64,000 bases of DNA, taken from Cyanobacteriota bacterium (GTDB lineage Bacteria > Cyanobacteriota > Cyanobacteriia > PCC-6307 > Cyanobiaceae). The DNA is taken from the NCBI GenBank assembly GCA_027620015.1, contig JAQCGH010000001.1, positions 38,351-102,350 of the forward strand. The letters run 5' to 3'. The translations under genes and the position numbers were made by a program. Below the pieces are notes generated by a model. The model had not been told where the DNA came from and ran no database searches. It saw only the letters and a program-made list of their open reading frames with translations. This document shows, one piece after another, positions 39,116 through 49,616 of this stretch; the first letter of the stretch is position 1; each line of letters opens with the position of its first letter.

Positions 39116-39790
39116 ATGAGCGCCAAATCCCTGGTGATCTCTCCATCAATTCTGTCCGCCGATTTTTCCCGACTCGGTGAGGACGTGCGTGCGGTCGACC
39201 AAGCTGGGGCCGATTGGATTCACGTTGACGTGATGGATGGTCGGTTTGTGCCGAACATCACCATCGGTCCCTTGATCGTGCAGGCATTGCGACCTGTAAC
39301 AACCAAAACCCTCGACGTTCACCTAATGATCGTTGAGCCCGAGAGATACGTAGCTGATTTTGCCAAGGCTGGCGCCGACATTATTTCTGTGCAGGTTGAG
39401 GCCTGCCCGCACCTGCATCGCAACCTCTCCCAAATCAAGGATCTAGGCAAGCTCGCGGGTGCTGTGCTGAATCCCAGCACTCCCTTAGACACGCTGGACT
39501 ACTGCCTGGAGCTCTGCGATCTGGTACTCATAATGAGTGTCAATCCAGGGTTCGGCGGCCAAAGCTTCATCGACAACCAGGTGCAAAAGATTCGCGACCT
39601 GCGCCGCATTTGCGATGAGCGGGGCTTAGACCCCTGGATTGAAGTTGATGGCGGCATCAAGGCTGAAAATGCTTGGAAAGTGATTGAAGCAGGCGCAAAT
39701 GCAATCGTCAGCGGTTCTGGTGTGTTTAACCAGCCTGATTACGCCGCAGCGATCACTGGGATTCGCAATAGCAAGCGCCCCATTGCATGA
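39116..39790 (+). CDS. rpe: Ribulose-phosphate 3-epimerase
   Basis: [58 protein letters not shown]. Confidence 0.97.
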   Translation: MSAKSLVISPSILSADFSRLGEDVRAVDQAGADWIHVDVMDGRFVPNITIGPLIVQALRPVTTKTLDVHLMIVEPERYVADFAKAGADIISVQVEACPHLHRNLSQIKDLGKLAGAVLNPSTPLDTLDYCLELCDLVLIMSVNPGFGGQSFIDNQVQKIRDLRRICDERGLDPWIEVDGGIKAENAWKVIEAGANAIVSGSGVFNQPDYAAAITGIRNSKRPIA

Positions 39791-39887
39791 ACCACAGATC
39801 TTGTTTCCGAGCCCCCACGCACATGGTTGGGAGCCTGGATTAAATAAAATTTAATCTTGTTTACTACTTAGTTGGCAAGTTTAGAGA

Positions 39888-40895
39888 CTAACTATCAAAG
39901 AACCACCCATAGCTGTGCAATCCTATCCCCAGCAGATTCACACCTATGTAGCAAACTACTATCACAACCAAACCTGCTGCGGCAACAAGTGCTGGCTTAC
40001 GGCCCTGCCAGCCGCGGATCAGGCGAGTGTGCAGATATGCGGCGTAGACGAGCCAGCAGATTAGGGCCCAGGTTTCCTTCGGATCCCAGCTCCACCAGCT
40101 ACCCCAGGCCTCATTGGCCCATACTGCCCCACTTACCAAACCAACAGATAGCAGTAGGAAACCCACTGTGATTGTGCGGTAGCTGAGTGAATCGAGCTGT
40201 TCAACCGCAGGCATTGCCACGCTGCTGAGTTGCAGCTGGGGAGTAGCCAATTGGGCCTGGCGATAGCCACCACTACCGATCGAGCTGCTTCGCAGTTCGA
40301 ATGAATTACCGCGATCAGTGAAAAGCACAGCCAACGAAAGCAAGGAGCCCACCAGCAGAGCCGCATAGCTGATCATGATCACGCTGACGTGCATTACTAG
40401 CCAGCTTGAGCGAAGTGCCGGCACAAGGGGTGATGCTTCCTGGAGCCGATCAGGCAGTGCGAAGCTCGCAAAGGCCACACATCCGAGTCCCATTGGGGTA
40501 GCAGCTGCAGGCACCAACGGCGAGGGCCAGCTGCGCTCCACCAGCAACTGGGTGAGAGTGCAGCCCCAGGCGAGAAAGCAGAGGGATTCGTAGAGGTTGC
40601 TGATTGGGAAATGCCCAGATTCCCACCAACGCAGGACCAATTGGGCTGTGAGGCAGAGATTGGTGCCAGCAACGAGGAAGCGCACCGCGGTACTCGATCG
40701 TCCACCGCTCAGTGACCAGAAGGCCAGCGGTAGGGCGATCAGCAAAAGAGCAAAAGCTGTAAGACCCAGGCCCAGCACTGGGTCATCTAGCAAAGCTGGC
40801 ACAAGAAACGATTCGATATCAATACAGTTTGGCGAATGGCAGGTGCTGTTAGCGGCTAGCTTGACGTAACAGATACACGCCGCTACCCAAACCAA
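39888..40895 (-). CDS. Cytochrome c biogenesis protein CcsB/ResC (CcsA-like, tryptophan-rich)
   Basis: Tryptophan-rich [34 protein letters not shown] (WWD motif); multi-TM. Confidence 0.9.
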   Translation of the reverse strand: MVWVAACICYVKLAANSTCHSPNCIDIESFLVPALLDDPVLGLGLTAFALLLIALPLAFWSLSGGRSSTAVRFLVAGTNLCLTAQLVLRWWESGHFPISNLYESLCFLAWGCTLTQLLVERSWPSPLVPAAATPMGLGCVAFASFALPDRLQEASPLVPALRSSWLVMHVSVIMISYAALLVGSLLSLAVLFTDRGNSFELRSSSIGSGGYRQAQLATPQLQLSSVAMPAVEQLDSLSYRTITVGFLLLSVGLVSGAVWANEAWGSWWSWDPKETWALICWLVYAAYLHTRLIRGWQGRKPALVAAAGLVVIVVCYIGVNLLGIGLHSYGWFFDS

Positions 40896-42027
40896 TCAAC
40901 ACAGGCAGCCAGGCCGAGAAATAGGGACTGAGTGTGCCTTTGACTCCGAGAGAACTGAAAACGAACGCCATTAGATAGTAGCCAAAAATCATTAGAACAC
41001 TGAGCCCGAAACCCTTGCTGCGGCTGCTGCGCGAATGGGGACGCGCTCCAAGGCTGCTGCCGATCAAGCCAAAGACAAGGCAGACCGCTGGAAAGGCGAA
41101 CTTTTCCTGGATGCGTACCCGCAACTTGCGAGCACCCTGCAGATCACTAGCTTCCATAAGAAGCCGCTCAGCGGATCGTGCCTGGCCGATTGTCATTGAA
41201 TTCGAATCTTTGGGCAGCTTGGCAACCTGAAGCGGTTGACTACCTAAGGGATAGAGGTAACGGTCGAAATCAGCTGAGGTGGTGGAGATGTCGGACCCCT
41301 CTGAGACTACAAATATATGGCCATCAAGAAATTCCCACTGAGCATCTATCTCGTTCCATTTGGCTTGATTTGCACTGAGTAACATCCGTTGATTTCGGCG
41401 GGAAAGATCAAGCAGCGTGACCCGCTCCATTACTCCTTTATTGAATTTTTGAGCATAGAAAAAATGGGTAAGCCCACGCTCGCTACTGCCATCCGTAGCC
41501 TGAATATCACCGTATTTCGAGAACATGACATTGTCCTTTTGCTCGCCAGAAACAGCACGACCAATTGCTCGGTTGAGGGTGTTTTTGGCTTCAATCAAGG
41601 TATGCGGCACGATGGCCTCATTAAATGTAAAGGTGAGCATGGTCATCGCTAAAGCAATAGCCAATGCAGGCACCACCATCCGCCATGTGGCAACGCCCAC
41701 ACTGCGAAGTGCGGTGAGCTCACTGTTGCCTGAAAGCTTTGAGTAAGCGAGCAACGTGGCCATCAGAGTTGCCATTGGGAAGGAGAGCACAAGAAAAGAC
41801 GGCATCTCCAGCACCAGTACTTGCGCAGCAACATCGAGGGGCAACCCTGATTCAGCAACGCGGCGTACAAGCTCAAATACAGCACCCACTGAGAGTGATA
41901 CGGCCGTAAAAGCTGCTACGCCGAAAATTAGGGGGCCGAAAAGTTCAGCCAGCAGCCAGCGATCCATCAGGGGGAGGCGACGCCATGGCTTGAGAAGATG
42001 TTGGCGTGCTTGGTATGGCCAGCTCAT
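40849..42027 (-). CDS. LptF/LptG (YjgP/YjgQ) family LPS export permease
   Basis: [37 protein letters not shown] ... [30 protein letters not shown]. Confidence 0.9.
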   Translation of the reverse strand: MSWPYQARQHLLKPWRRLPLMDRWLLAELFGPLIFGVAAFTAVSLSVGAVFELVRRVAESGLPLDVAAQVLVLEMPSFLVLSFPMATLMATLLAYSKLSGNSELTALRSVGVATWRMVVPALAIALAMTMLTFTFNEAIVPHTLIEAKNTLNRAIGRAVSGEQKDNVMFSKYGDIQATDGSSERGLTHFFYAQKFNKGVMERVTLLDLSRRNQRMLLSANQAKWNEIDAQWEFLDGHIFVVSEGSDISTTSADFDRYLYPLGSQPLQVAKLPKDSNSMTIGQARSAERLLMEASDLQGARKLRVRIQEKFAFPAVCLVFGLIGSSLGARPHSRSSRSKGFGLSVLMIFGYYLMAFVFSSLGVKGTLSPYFSAWLPVLIGLGSGVYLLRQASR

Positions 42028-42752
42028 AGCCGAAAGGACTCTCCGAGATAGTGGCGGCGTACCAGCGGATCAGAACCGACCTGCTGAGAGCTTCCGGAAG
42101 CCAAAATCGATCCCTCAGAAAGAATGTAGGCGCGATCTGTGATCGCGAGGGTTTCTCGCACGTTGTGGTCTGTGACCAGTAGACCCATTCCTCGTCCCTT
42201 GAGCTGCTGGATCAACTGCTGCAAGTCCGAAACCGCAATTGGGTCTACTCCTGCGAAGGGCTCATCCAGAAGCAGGTAACGGGGACCATCAATACCCACA
42301 GCCAATGCCCGGGCAACTTCACAACGCCGACGCTCACCTCCTGAAAGTTGATATCCCATGCGGTTTTGAAACTCGCTGAGGTGAAAATCCTCGATCAAAC
42401 CGTTGAGTCGCTGGCGTCTCAACTCATTTGGTGTGGCACTTTCTTGAAGTGCTAGTCCAAGATTGTCACGAACACTTAGCTGGCGAAACACACTTGGCTC
42501 CTGGGGCAAATAGCCAATGCCTAGGCGAGATCGTTGAGGCATTGGCAACTGTTCGATTTTCTTGCCATCCATCAACACCTGACCGGAGTCAGGGCGCAAA
42601 ATGCCAGTCACCAGAGCAAAAGTAGTTGTTTTACCCGCCCCATTGGGACCAAGCAAGCCAACTACCTCACCGGGCCTTAGCTGGAGAGAAACATGGTTTA
42701 CAAGCAGCCGGCCACCAATGGCCAGCGTCACATCGACGAGCTCAAGGCTCAT
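42024..42752 (-). CDS. lptB: LPS export ABC transporter ATP-binding protein
   Basis: GLLGPNGAGKTTTFALVTGILRPDSG; YLPQEPSVFRQLSVRDN; LSGGERRRCEVARALA; LLLDEPFAGVDPIAV. Confidence 0.95.
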   Translation of the reverse strand: MSLELVDVTLAIGGRLLVNHVSLQLRPGEVVGLLGPNGAGKTTTFALVTGILRPDSGQVLMDGKKIEQLPMPQRSRLGIGYLPQEPSVFRQLSVRDNLGLALQESATPNELRRQRLNGLIEDFHLSEFQNRMGYQLSGGERRRCEVARALAVGIDGPRYLLLDEPFAGVDPIAVSDLQQLIQQLKGRGMGLLVTDHNVRETLAITDRAYILSEGSILASGSSQQVGSDPLVRRHYLGESFRL

Positions 42753-43198
42753 GGATTCAAGCCTTGCTTTGGTGTTATCGCGTTAATGCGGAAGTGAGTG
42801 GTGACTTGTTGCCCAGGAGCGGAATCAGCCACGATCCGATCACGTTCCACCAGATATACCAGTCGTTGGGACCTGATGTTGTGACCAGCAGCTTGAGTAA
42901 CGTCCACATCACCACTGAGCACAACCCTGCCTTCACGACTGAAGTATTGGGCCTGACGTGCCGTGGCCACTACCTGTTGGTCGTGGTAAATGATACGCAC
43001 ATTACCAATCGCTGTAACGACCCCGGTGCTGTTATCAGCCTTTTGCGCATCTGATTCAATAGTTACAAGACCGCTGGTGGGAGTCACCAGCGCAGGGCCT
43101 GCTAACGCAGGACTCAGAAATGTCGTTAGCAAAAAGGGCAAGACCCTTAGTCGAAGGAAAAAGAAGCACACAGCGGAAGACCAGATAGCTTGGCACAT
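42749..43198 (-). CDS. lptA: LptA/OstA-like periplasmic protein
   Basis: Signal peptide; IESDAQKADNSTGVVTAIGNVRIIYHDQQVVATARQAQYFSREGRVVLSGDVDV; directly upstream of lptB. Confidence 0.85.
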   Translation of the reverse strand: MCQAIWSSAVCFFFLRLRVLPFLLTTFLSPALAGPALVTPTSGLVTIESDAQKADNSTGVVTAIGNVRIIYHDQQVVATARQAQYFSREGRVVLSGDVDVTQAAGHNIRSQRLVYLVERDRIVADSAPGQQVTTHFRINAITPKQGLNP

Positions 43199-43210
43199 AA
43201 AAGCTAAAAT

Positions 43211-43630
43211 TTAATCTAAAGAACCGTTATGAGGCTGGGGTCCAACCAATACGGGTAATTCCAAACCCTCAAGAGGCTGTTGCTGCTGCAGCGCTTGCAA
43301 CCGGTGCGCGGCAGTGCCTACTAAGGCCAACAAATTAATACATAGAGCGTTAGGCGGACAACCTTTAAGGCGACCAATGCCCTCGCCCATCAAAATTGTG
43401 GCGCCTCGGAGATTTCCACGTTCAAGGTGCAGTTCAGCCACGGCAATTTGCAAGATTCCCTGCAAAACTGGCCGCATGGGACCAGCTGTCTCATGCCAAA
43501 GGGCTTCGAAGCCATCGTGACATGCATACCAATCACCGCTGTTAAACAAGAGTATTGCCTCCCTAAGACGATTATCGGCCAGTAGTTCCTGTTCTTCGCA
43601 TAAAAATTGCTTCTTAGGAGTCGGACACAC
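43211..43630 (-). CDS. DUF309 domain-containing protein
   Basis: LFNSGDWYACHDGFEALWHETAGPMRPVLQGILQIAVAELHLERGN. Confidence 0.85.
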   Translation of the reverse strand: MCPTPKKQFLCEEQELLADNRLREAILLFNSGDWYACHDGFEALWHETAGPMRPVLQGILQIAVAELHLERGNLRGATILMGEGIGRLKGCPPNALCINLLALVGTAAHRLQALQQQQPLEGLELPVLVGPQPHNGSLD

Positions 43631-43633
43631 TGC

Positions 43634-45442
43634 TCAACGCTTAGCGGCCTTTTTGGATGGCAGTTTGCGTAGTCTGATCGATTGTGGTGTGACCTCAAGC
43701 ATTTCATCTGGTCCGATGTACTCGAGAGCCCGCTCTAGAGTCATCTGTATAGGTGCCTGAAGGGTATCAAGAACTTCTGCGCCTGCGGAGCGAATGTTGG
43801 TCACTTGCTTTGCCTTGCAAACGTTGAGTTCAAGATCGGGTGGTCGGTTGTGTTCACCAACAATCATCCCTTTATAAACCTTAGTCCCAGGTGTAATAAA
43901 GAATTGTCCGCGGTCTTCTGCACCCTTGAGTGCATAAAAAGTAGCTGTACCTTCCTCAAAAGCAATCAACACTCCATTACGCCTATTATCCATATCTCCC
44001 TGCATCGGCCTGTAATCGAGGAATGAGTGGCTCATGATTCCCTCACCCCTGGTGGCACGAATGAATTCACCTCTGAAGCCAATAAGGCCGCGAGCAGGCA
44101 CCACAAACTCAAGCTGGGTACGACCGTCGTTCGTATTTTCCATGTTCTGCATTTCGGCTTTGCGAATGCCTAGCTTTTCAATGCAGGCACCCACCCCTTC
44201 CTCAGGCACATCCAAAACCAGGGTTTCGTAGGGCTCCGATGGCGTGCCATCAATGGTGCGGAAAATCACCTGAGGCTGGGATACCTGAAACTCATAGCCT
44301 TCACGGCGCATAGTTTCGATCAAGATGCCTAGGTGTAATTCACCTCGGCCGCTGACCGCCCAGCGATCCGGAGAGTCGGTATCTTCAACACGCAGGGCTA
44401 CGTTAGTGAGCAGCTCTTTCTGCAGACGATCACGCACCTGGCGACTAGTCACAAACTTGCCCTCTTTGCCAGCGAAGGGAGAGTCGTTGATGACGAAGGT
44501 CATCTGCAAAGTGGGCTCGTCTACCCGAATCAGAGGTAGAGCCTCTGGATGATCAGGGCAGGCAATCGTTTCACCAATATTGACCTCATCAAAGCCAGCC
44601 ACTGCTACGAGATCCCCAGCGCGAGCCTCCTCAATCTCAACACGCTGCAGACCCTGGAAACCCAGCAACTTGCTAATTCTGCTCCGCTTAATGCTGCCGT
44701 CATCACGGATAAGGGCCGCCGGCTGGCCAGCCCTAATGGTGCCGTTGTGAATTCGTCCGATCATGATCCGACCCAAGAAGTCGGAGTAGTCCAAGGTAGT
44801 CACTTGAAGCTGAAGCGGCTTCTCGGGATCTCCCACAGGGGGCGGAACGTGCCGAAGGATCGCATCGAAGAGCGGCTTCATGCTGTCGCTCTCGGTTTTC
44901 ATATCTGGCTTGGCATAACCGCCCATTCCACTACCAAATAAGTAGGGGAAATCGCACTGGTCGTCATCTGCACCTAGCTCTATGAACAAATCGAGAACCT
45001 TGTCGACAGCTATCTCAGGGTCAACTCGAACTCGATCAATCTTGTTGACAAACACAATTGGGCGCAGCCCTTTTTCCAGTGCCTTTTTAAGCACAAACCG
45101 GGTCTGAGGCATAGGTCCCTCGTTGGCATCAACTATTAGCAAGCAGCCATCAACCATGCCGAGAACCCGCTCAACTTCACCACCAAAATCAGCGTGTCCA
45201 GGGGTATCAACGATGTTGATTCGAATTCCCTCGTAATCGACAGCGGTGTTTTTAGAAAGAATCGTGATCCCGCGCTCACGCTCAAGATCATTCGAATCCA
45301 TCACGCAGGTCGGTACTGCTTCGCCCTCTCGGAAAATGCCCGATTGCGTAAGCATGGCATCAACCAGCGTGGTTTTGCCATGATCAACGTGGGCGATGAT
45401 CGCAATGTTGCGAATCGGCGTACCTGCGTGTGCACCGCTCAT
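43634..45442 (-). CDS. typA: Translational GTPase TypA/BipA
   Basis: [65 protein letters not shown]. Confidence 0.97.
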   Translation of the reverse strand: MSGAHAGTPIRNIAIIAHVDHGKTTLVDAMLTQSGIFREGEAVPTCVMDSNDLERERGITILSKNTAVDYEGIRINIVDTPGHADFGGEVERVLGMVDGCLLIVDANEGPMPQTRFVLKKALEKGLRPIVFVNKIDRVRVDPEIAVDKVLDLFIELGADDDQCDFPYLFGSGMGGYAKPDMKTESDSMKPLFDAILRHVPPPVGDPEKPLQLQVTTLDYSDFLGRIMIGRIHNGTIRAGQPAALIRDDGSIKRSRISKLLGFQGLQRVEIEEARAGDLVAVAGFDEVNIGETIACPDHPEALPLIRVDEPTLQMTFVINDSPFAGKEGKFVTSRQVRDRLQKELLTNVALRVEDTDSPDRWAVSGRGELHLGILIETMRREGYEFQVSQPQVIFRTIDGTPSEPYETLVLDVPEEGVGACIEKLGIRKAEMQNMENTNDGRTQLEFVVPARGLIGFRGEFIRATRGEGIMSHSFLDYRPMQGDMDNRRNGVLIAFEEGTATFYALKGAEDRGQFFITPGTKVYKGMIVGEHNRPPDLELNVCKAKQVTNIRSAGAEVLDTLQAPIQMTLERALEYIGPDEMLEVTPQSIRLRKLPSKKAAKR

Positions 45443-45670
45443 ACAAATAAAACCCTACTTTTACTTTGGATAGATTCTGTTAGCTTGAAGATCATGTAAA
45501 CGCAACGTTTGATGGAACGTTTACGAAGACTCAAAGCCGTCCCCTCATCCTACTTCACACTCCTACCGCTTTGCCGCTGCCATGGCTTACGCCATGAGAG
45601 GCTCCTGGAAATCTCTGTTCTTGCCAACTAGCAACCACCGCGAACCAATCCTTGCAAAGCCTCATCAGCT

Positions 45671-45713
45671 GTCAAAACTCGCCTTTTGAAAAGGTTTTGA
45701 CTGGGTCAAAACC
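45671..45713. repeat. Overlapping palindromes in the typA upstream region
   Basis: GTCAAAAC (45671-45678), CCTTTTGAAAAGG, and the perfect GGTTTTGAC-TGG-GTCAAAACC (45693-45713) share arms. Confidence 0.8.
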
Positions 45714-46100
45714 GTCTCACAGCATGAAATTTACGCAAGCATAGTGAGTTTTCTCATCTCGCTTGGTTAGAGAGATCCAAATGGAGCATTGCTGCTACGG
45801 GAACTCGGATTTTGATAGTTGGCCACCACGTGCTCATTGCAAAGGCTCGGCGGGAAGCACCACATCACGGATGACTGATCAAGGTCAGCAACTACTCACA
45901 CCACTGTTTGATCGCGCATGTGTAGAGGACCGTGGGAACCGTGGCAACCCCTGCTGAACTGGTGATTTGCAACTCAGTGGATCCATACACATCCAGCTGG
46001 GTTGGCAGGAGGCCCAGAGACCAAAGTCCTAAACATTCTGGGCATATGCATGGCCGCTCCTGGAGCATTTAGGGGCCTTGCGGATTTCAACTAGCTGTCA

Positions 46101-46889
46101 TCAGCGCGCCAGTCGCTGAGCTGGCTCAAAAATTTGCAGGGCCTCCGCGCTGCCCTCAAATCGCCAATGCCAAGGTTCATAACTCACTCCCTGGGAATTG
46201 CCTCGAGGGAATGAAAGCGTGAAGTGATAGCGAGCAGCATTGGCCTTAAGCCAGGCGAAAGCAGGGGTTTGTTCGAATTCAGGTGAGAGGTTTGTAGCTG
46301 GTGCCAAGCCGTCTCCAAGATCAATAGCGAAGCCTGTGCTGTGCTCGGAAAAACCAGGAGGGGCGCTAACCATTGCCCTCTCGCGAGCGCTTTGGTTGCG
46401 ATCCGACTTCACATCAAAAAAGAGCTCATTTTGAAGCTTATGGGATCGGTAGGCGCTCAGCACTATCAGCTCATGTCCGCTAGTTGCGGCATCACGCTGC
46501 AATTCCAGAAATGCTTCGGCGGCATCCCGGTGCAAGCTGAACCCAGCGGCAATCGCTACCCGTTTGGAAGCGGGCAATTCGCCATAAGGGAAATGGCCAA
46601 GGAGACGACCATCAAGACCAGCGCGGGCATTTAGTCCGTCTACTGGCGGCGGGGCAAATAATCGCTTCAGGGGACCTGGGCGCCAAACCGCCGCCAGGGC
46701 AACGGAGAGAAGCAGCGAACCCGTGCCCACGGCGACTCCCATTAACCAAGAGTTGGACTTGGCTGAAGGAGCACCCGTGCGGCGGGCGATAGGTATGTCC
46801 CCAGTGGATAAGGGCTGGCCTGACTTGCGGGAATAGCGAGGCTTCACACGGGTTCCTTGCCTGGCACCGATCAACCGCCCTAAACACAA
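46101..46889 (-). CDS. D-alanyl-D-alanine carboxypeptidase, VanY/M15B family
   Basis: SAPPGFSEHSTGFAIDLGDG and YEPWHWRFEG metal-binding motifs; N-terminal TM anchor. Confidence 0.88.
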   Translation of the reverse strand: MCLGRLIGARQGTRVKPRYSRKSGQPLSTGDIPIARRTGAPSAKSNSWLMGVAVGTGSLLLSVALAAVWRPGPLKRLFAPPPVDGLNARAGLDGRLLGHFPYGELPASKRVAIAAGFSLHRDAAEAFLELQRDAATSGHELIVLSAYRSHKLQNELFFDVKSDRNQSARERAMVSAPPGFSEHSTGFAIDLGDGLAPATNLSPEFEQTPAFAWLKANAARYHFTLSFPRGNSQGVSYEPWHWRFEGSAEALQIFEPAQRLAR

Positions 46890-46990
46890 GCAATGAAGAT
46901 CCTAGGCGTGGAGGGCAGATTGACCATCACCCGACCAGCCTGCGGTGTTAGCTTCCGGCCAGTATCTCTCTTGGCGGAGCGTTTTTTTCG

Positions 46991-48388
46991 ATGTTGCGAG
47001 TCGCGGTTGTTGGTGGCGGTCCCAGTGGATCCTGTGCAGCTGAGGTGCTTGTCAAGGCCGGCATACAAACATGGATATTTGAGCGCAAGCTCGACAACGC
47101 CAAGCCATGCGGCGGCGCCATTCCACTTTGCATGGTGGAGGAATTCGGCCTGCCTGAGTCGATCATTGACCGCAAAGTGCGGAATATGAAAATGATTTCA
47201 CCTTCAAATAGAGAGGTAGATATTAATTTAGAAAATGAGAATGAATACATTGGCATGTGTCGCAGGGAGGTTATGGATGCATTTCTCCGCAACAGAGCGG
47301 CAGAATTAGGTGCCCAACTGGTGAACGGTCTGGTTACAAAAATTGATACAGGCACTAACCGCCAAGGGCCTTATACTCTCACCTACTCCGATTATGCAGC
47401 TGGAGAAGCAACTGGGGAAAGCAAAACACTTGAAGTGGATTTGATTGTTGGGGCTGATGGCGCCAACAGTCGAGTCGCTAAGGCTATGGATGCTGGCGAC
47501 TACAACGTGGCAATTGCATTTCAGGAGCGCATCAGACTCCCTGCGGAGGAGATGAAGTATTACGAAAACTTGGCTGAGATGTATGTAGGTACTGATGTAT
47601 CTCCGGATTTTTATGCCTGGGTTTTCCCCAAGTACGACCATGTGGCAGTTGGTACCGGCACAATGCAGCAAAACCAAGGGCTTATAAAAGGACTGCAAGA
47701 GGGTATCCGTGAACGGGCAAAAAAACGTCTGGTGAACGGCGAAGTAATCAAAGTCGAAGCCCATCCAATTCCAGAACATCCACGCCCTCGTAGGGTTGTT
47801 GGTCGCATGGCTCTAGTTGGTGATGCTGCTGGATATGTCACTAAGAGCTCAGGCGAGGGGATTTATTTTGCAGCTAAAAGTGGTCGCATGTGTGCTGAAG
47901 AGATTGTTGAGTCAAGTGGCAATGGCAGCAGAGTTCCTACCGAATCAGATCTCAAAAAATATCTAAAAAAATGGGATCGCCAATATGGCGCAACCTATAA
48001 AGTTCTTGAGATTCTCCAAAATATCTTTTATAGAAACGATGCCGCACGCGAAGCATTTGTCGAAATGTGTGATGACAAGGATGTACAACGCCTAACCTTC
48101 GACAGCTATCTTTATAAGCGAGTAGTAATGATGAATCCATGGCAACAATTAAAACTTACACTGCTTACTCTAGGTTCTGTGCTGAGGGGCAATGCGCTAG
48201 CTCCTCAGGCCTACAAACCCGTTGAAAGTGCAGTGCGCGGAGAAGCTGAAGTTAACGCCATGTTGGCTGTCAGCACAATCAAAGGTGGCATCAAAGTAGG
48301 TGTTAAAACACGTAAGCCCGATGGTAAATCTGCAGACAGCTCAAATACCGACAAGGGTCGAGAACCAGCATTGGCAAATAGCGACTAA
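46991..48388 (+). CDS. chlP: Geranylgeranyl reductase
   Basis: LRVAVVGGGPSGSCAAEVLVKAGIQTWIFERKLDNAKPCGGAIPLCMVEEFGLP; GRMALVGDAAGYVTKSSGEGIYFAAKSGRM. Confidence 0.95.
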   Translation: MLRVAVVGGGPSGSCAAEVLVKAGIQTWIFERKLDNAKPCGGAIPLCMVEEFGLPESIIDRKVRNMKMISPSNREVDINLENENEYIGMCRREVMDAFLRNRAAELGAQLVNGLVTKIDTGTNRQGPYTLTYSDYAAGEATGESKTLEVDLIVGADGANSRVAKAMDAGDYNVAIAFQERIRLPAEEMKYYENLAEMYVGTDVSPDFYAWVFPKYDHVAVGTGTMQQNQGLIKGLQEGIRERAKKRLVNGEVIKVEAHPIPEHPRPRRVVGRMALVGDAAGYVTKSSGEGIYFAAKSGRMCAEEIVESSGNGSRVPTESDLKKYLKKWDRQYGATYKVLEILQNIFYRNDAAREAFVEMCDDKDVQRLTFDSYLYKRVVMMNPWQQLKLTLLTLGSVLRGNALAPQAYKPVESAVRGEAEVNAMLAVSTIKGGIKVGVKTRKPDGKSADSSNTDKGREPALANSD

Positions 48389-48407
48389 TAATGAATCAAT
48401 TGCTGTC

Positions 48408-49592
48408 CTAGGAATTGTTAGCTATTATACTAGCTTCATTTAAAGTGATCAATGCTTCTCTATCGGAATCCCAAAGTATATATCTAAAACAGGTTGGAAA
48501 GTCCTTGATGCTTAAACGTTTGCAATCCATAAGGAGTGCTCGGTTTGCCTCGTGGCATTCTCTTAGTCGGTAATTTGGAATTCTCTCGCAGAGATGATGA
48601 ATACTGTGGAATGAGATGTCTGCCCAGAACCAATTTAGGAGCGCTGGGATTTGCAAATTGCTGCTACCTTCCATGGCACCACGTTGATAATTCCACCCTT
48701 GACTAGCACTGGCATAGGAATCAGCAAAATTATGTTGCACGAAAAAGATGCACAGAAATAACGCTGCAGACAATGTCATCACAAACAAGTAGCAGCCCCA
48801 GAAGAGACCATGGCCAAGCCAGGTTCCCATTAGCCACCAGCTAGTAAGGACAACCAAATTATTTGCAAAAATGTCTCTAAACTCGCCCGATGTATACCAA
48901 TGACTGGAGCGAAAATCTCGCGTCAGCTTCGGCAGCTCCGCAAATCCAACAATACCTTTTTTGTATAAATGGGATGCCATTGATATTAACCATTCAGCTG
49001 CCCCAAGCAAAAGCACTAATCGCGGGCGAATCACCAAGTAATAACAACCGCCCGGAAAGAGCATAAGAGGGTGGCGACTAAGTCCATAAAACCAGCGTTG
49101 GCGGTCTGACAAAGCCAGGTAGTCACTAAGTGCCAGAACCGCAATCGGTCCCCGGTAGAGCTCCCAATTACCGTTGTGTTTGTGGTGAAATGCGTGACCG
49201 CGGGACCAGGGGTGCTGTGGAATTGCGTTTATGCAACCCAGTAGAAAGCCAACCGGCCGGTTTAGCCAGCGGGTTCCGAAGAGCGATTCGTGGCCGCAAT
49301 CGTGCATTAGCGCGAACGAGCGAGCCGAGAATAAAACGAGAAGGAGAAGCAATGGCAGCAGCAGTAGCTGTATGCCTGGTCCAGAAACAGAGAGCGGTTT
49401 AATAGATGCCCAGAGCAGGGCTGTCGGCAGGAAGGTATTGATTAGCTGCCAGCTGGCGATGCGGTCATTGCCATGGCGGAAGGTTTCTAGTTGAAAATCT
49501 TTTCGGCGATGGGAGATCTGAGGCGAGGTCACCAGCGGTGATTTAAGAGTGTTCAACTGTAGACTCCAATTTGAACAGTCATTGAGACCCAT
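48408..49592 (-). CDS. Fatty acid desaturase family membrane di-iron protein
   Basis: Three His boxes: HDCGH, HAFHHKH, HSIHH; multi-TM. Confidence 0.85.
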   Translation of the reverse strand: MGLNDCSNWSLQLNTLKSPLVTSPQISHRRKDFQLETFRHGNDRIASWQLINTFLPTALLWASIKPLSVSGPGIQLLLLPLLLLLVLFSARSFALMHDCGHESLFGTRWLNRPVGFLLGCINAIPQHPWSRGHAFHHKHNGNWELYRGPIAVLALSDYLALSDRQRWFYGLSRHPLMLFPGGCYYLVIRPRLVLLLGAAEWLISMASHLYKKGIVGFAELPKLTRDFRSSHWYTSGEFRDIFANNLVVLTSWWLMGTWLGHGLFWGCYLFVMTLSAALFLCIFFVQHNFADSYASASQGWNYQRGAMEGSSNLQIPALLNWFWADISFHSIHHLCERIPNYRLRECHEANRALLMDCKRLSIKDFPTCFRYILWDSDREALITLNEASIIANNS

Positions 49593-49616
49593 ATACGGAT
49601 GAATCCTATCTGAATC

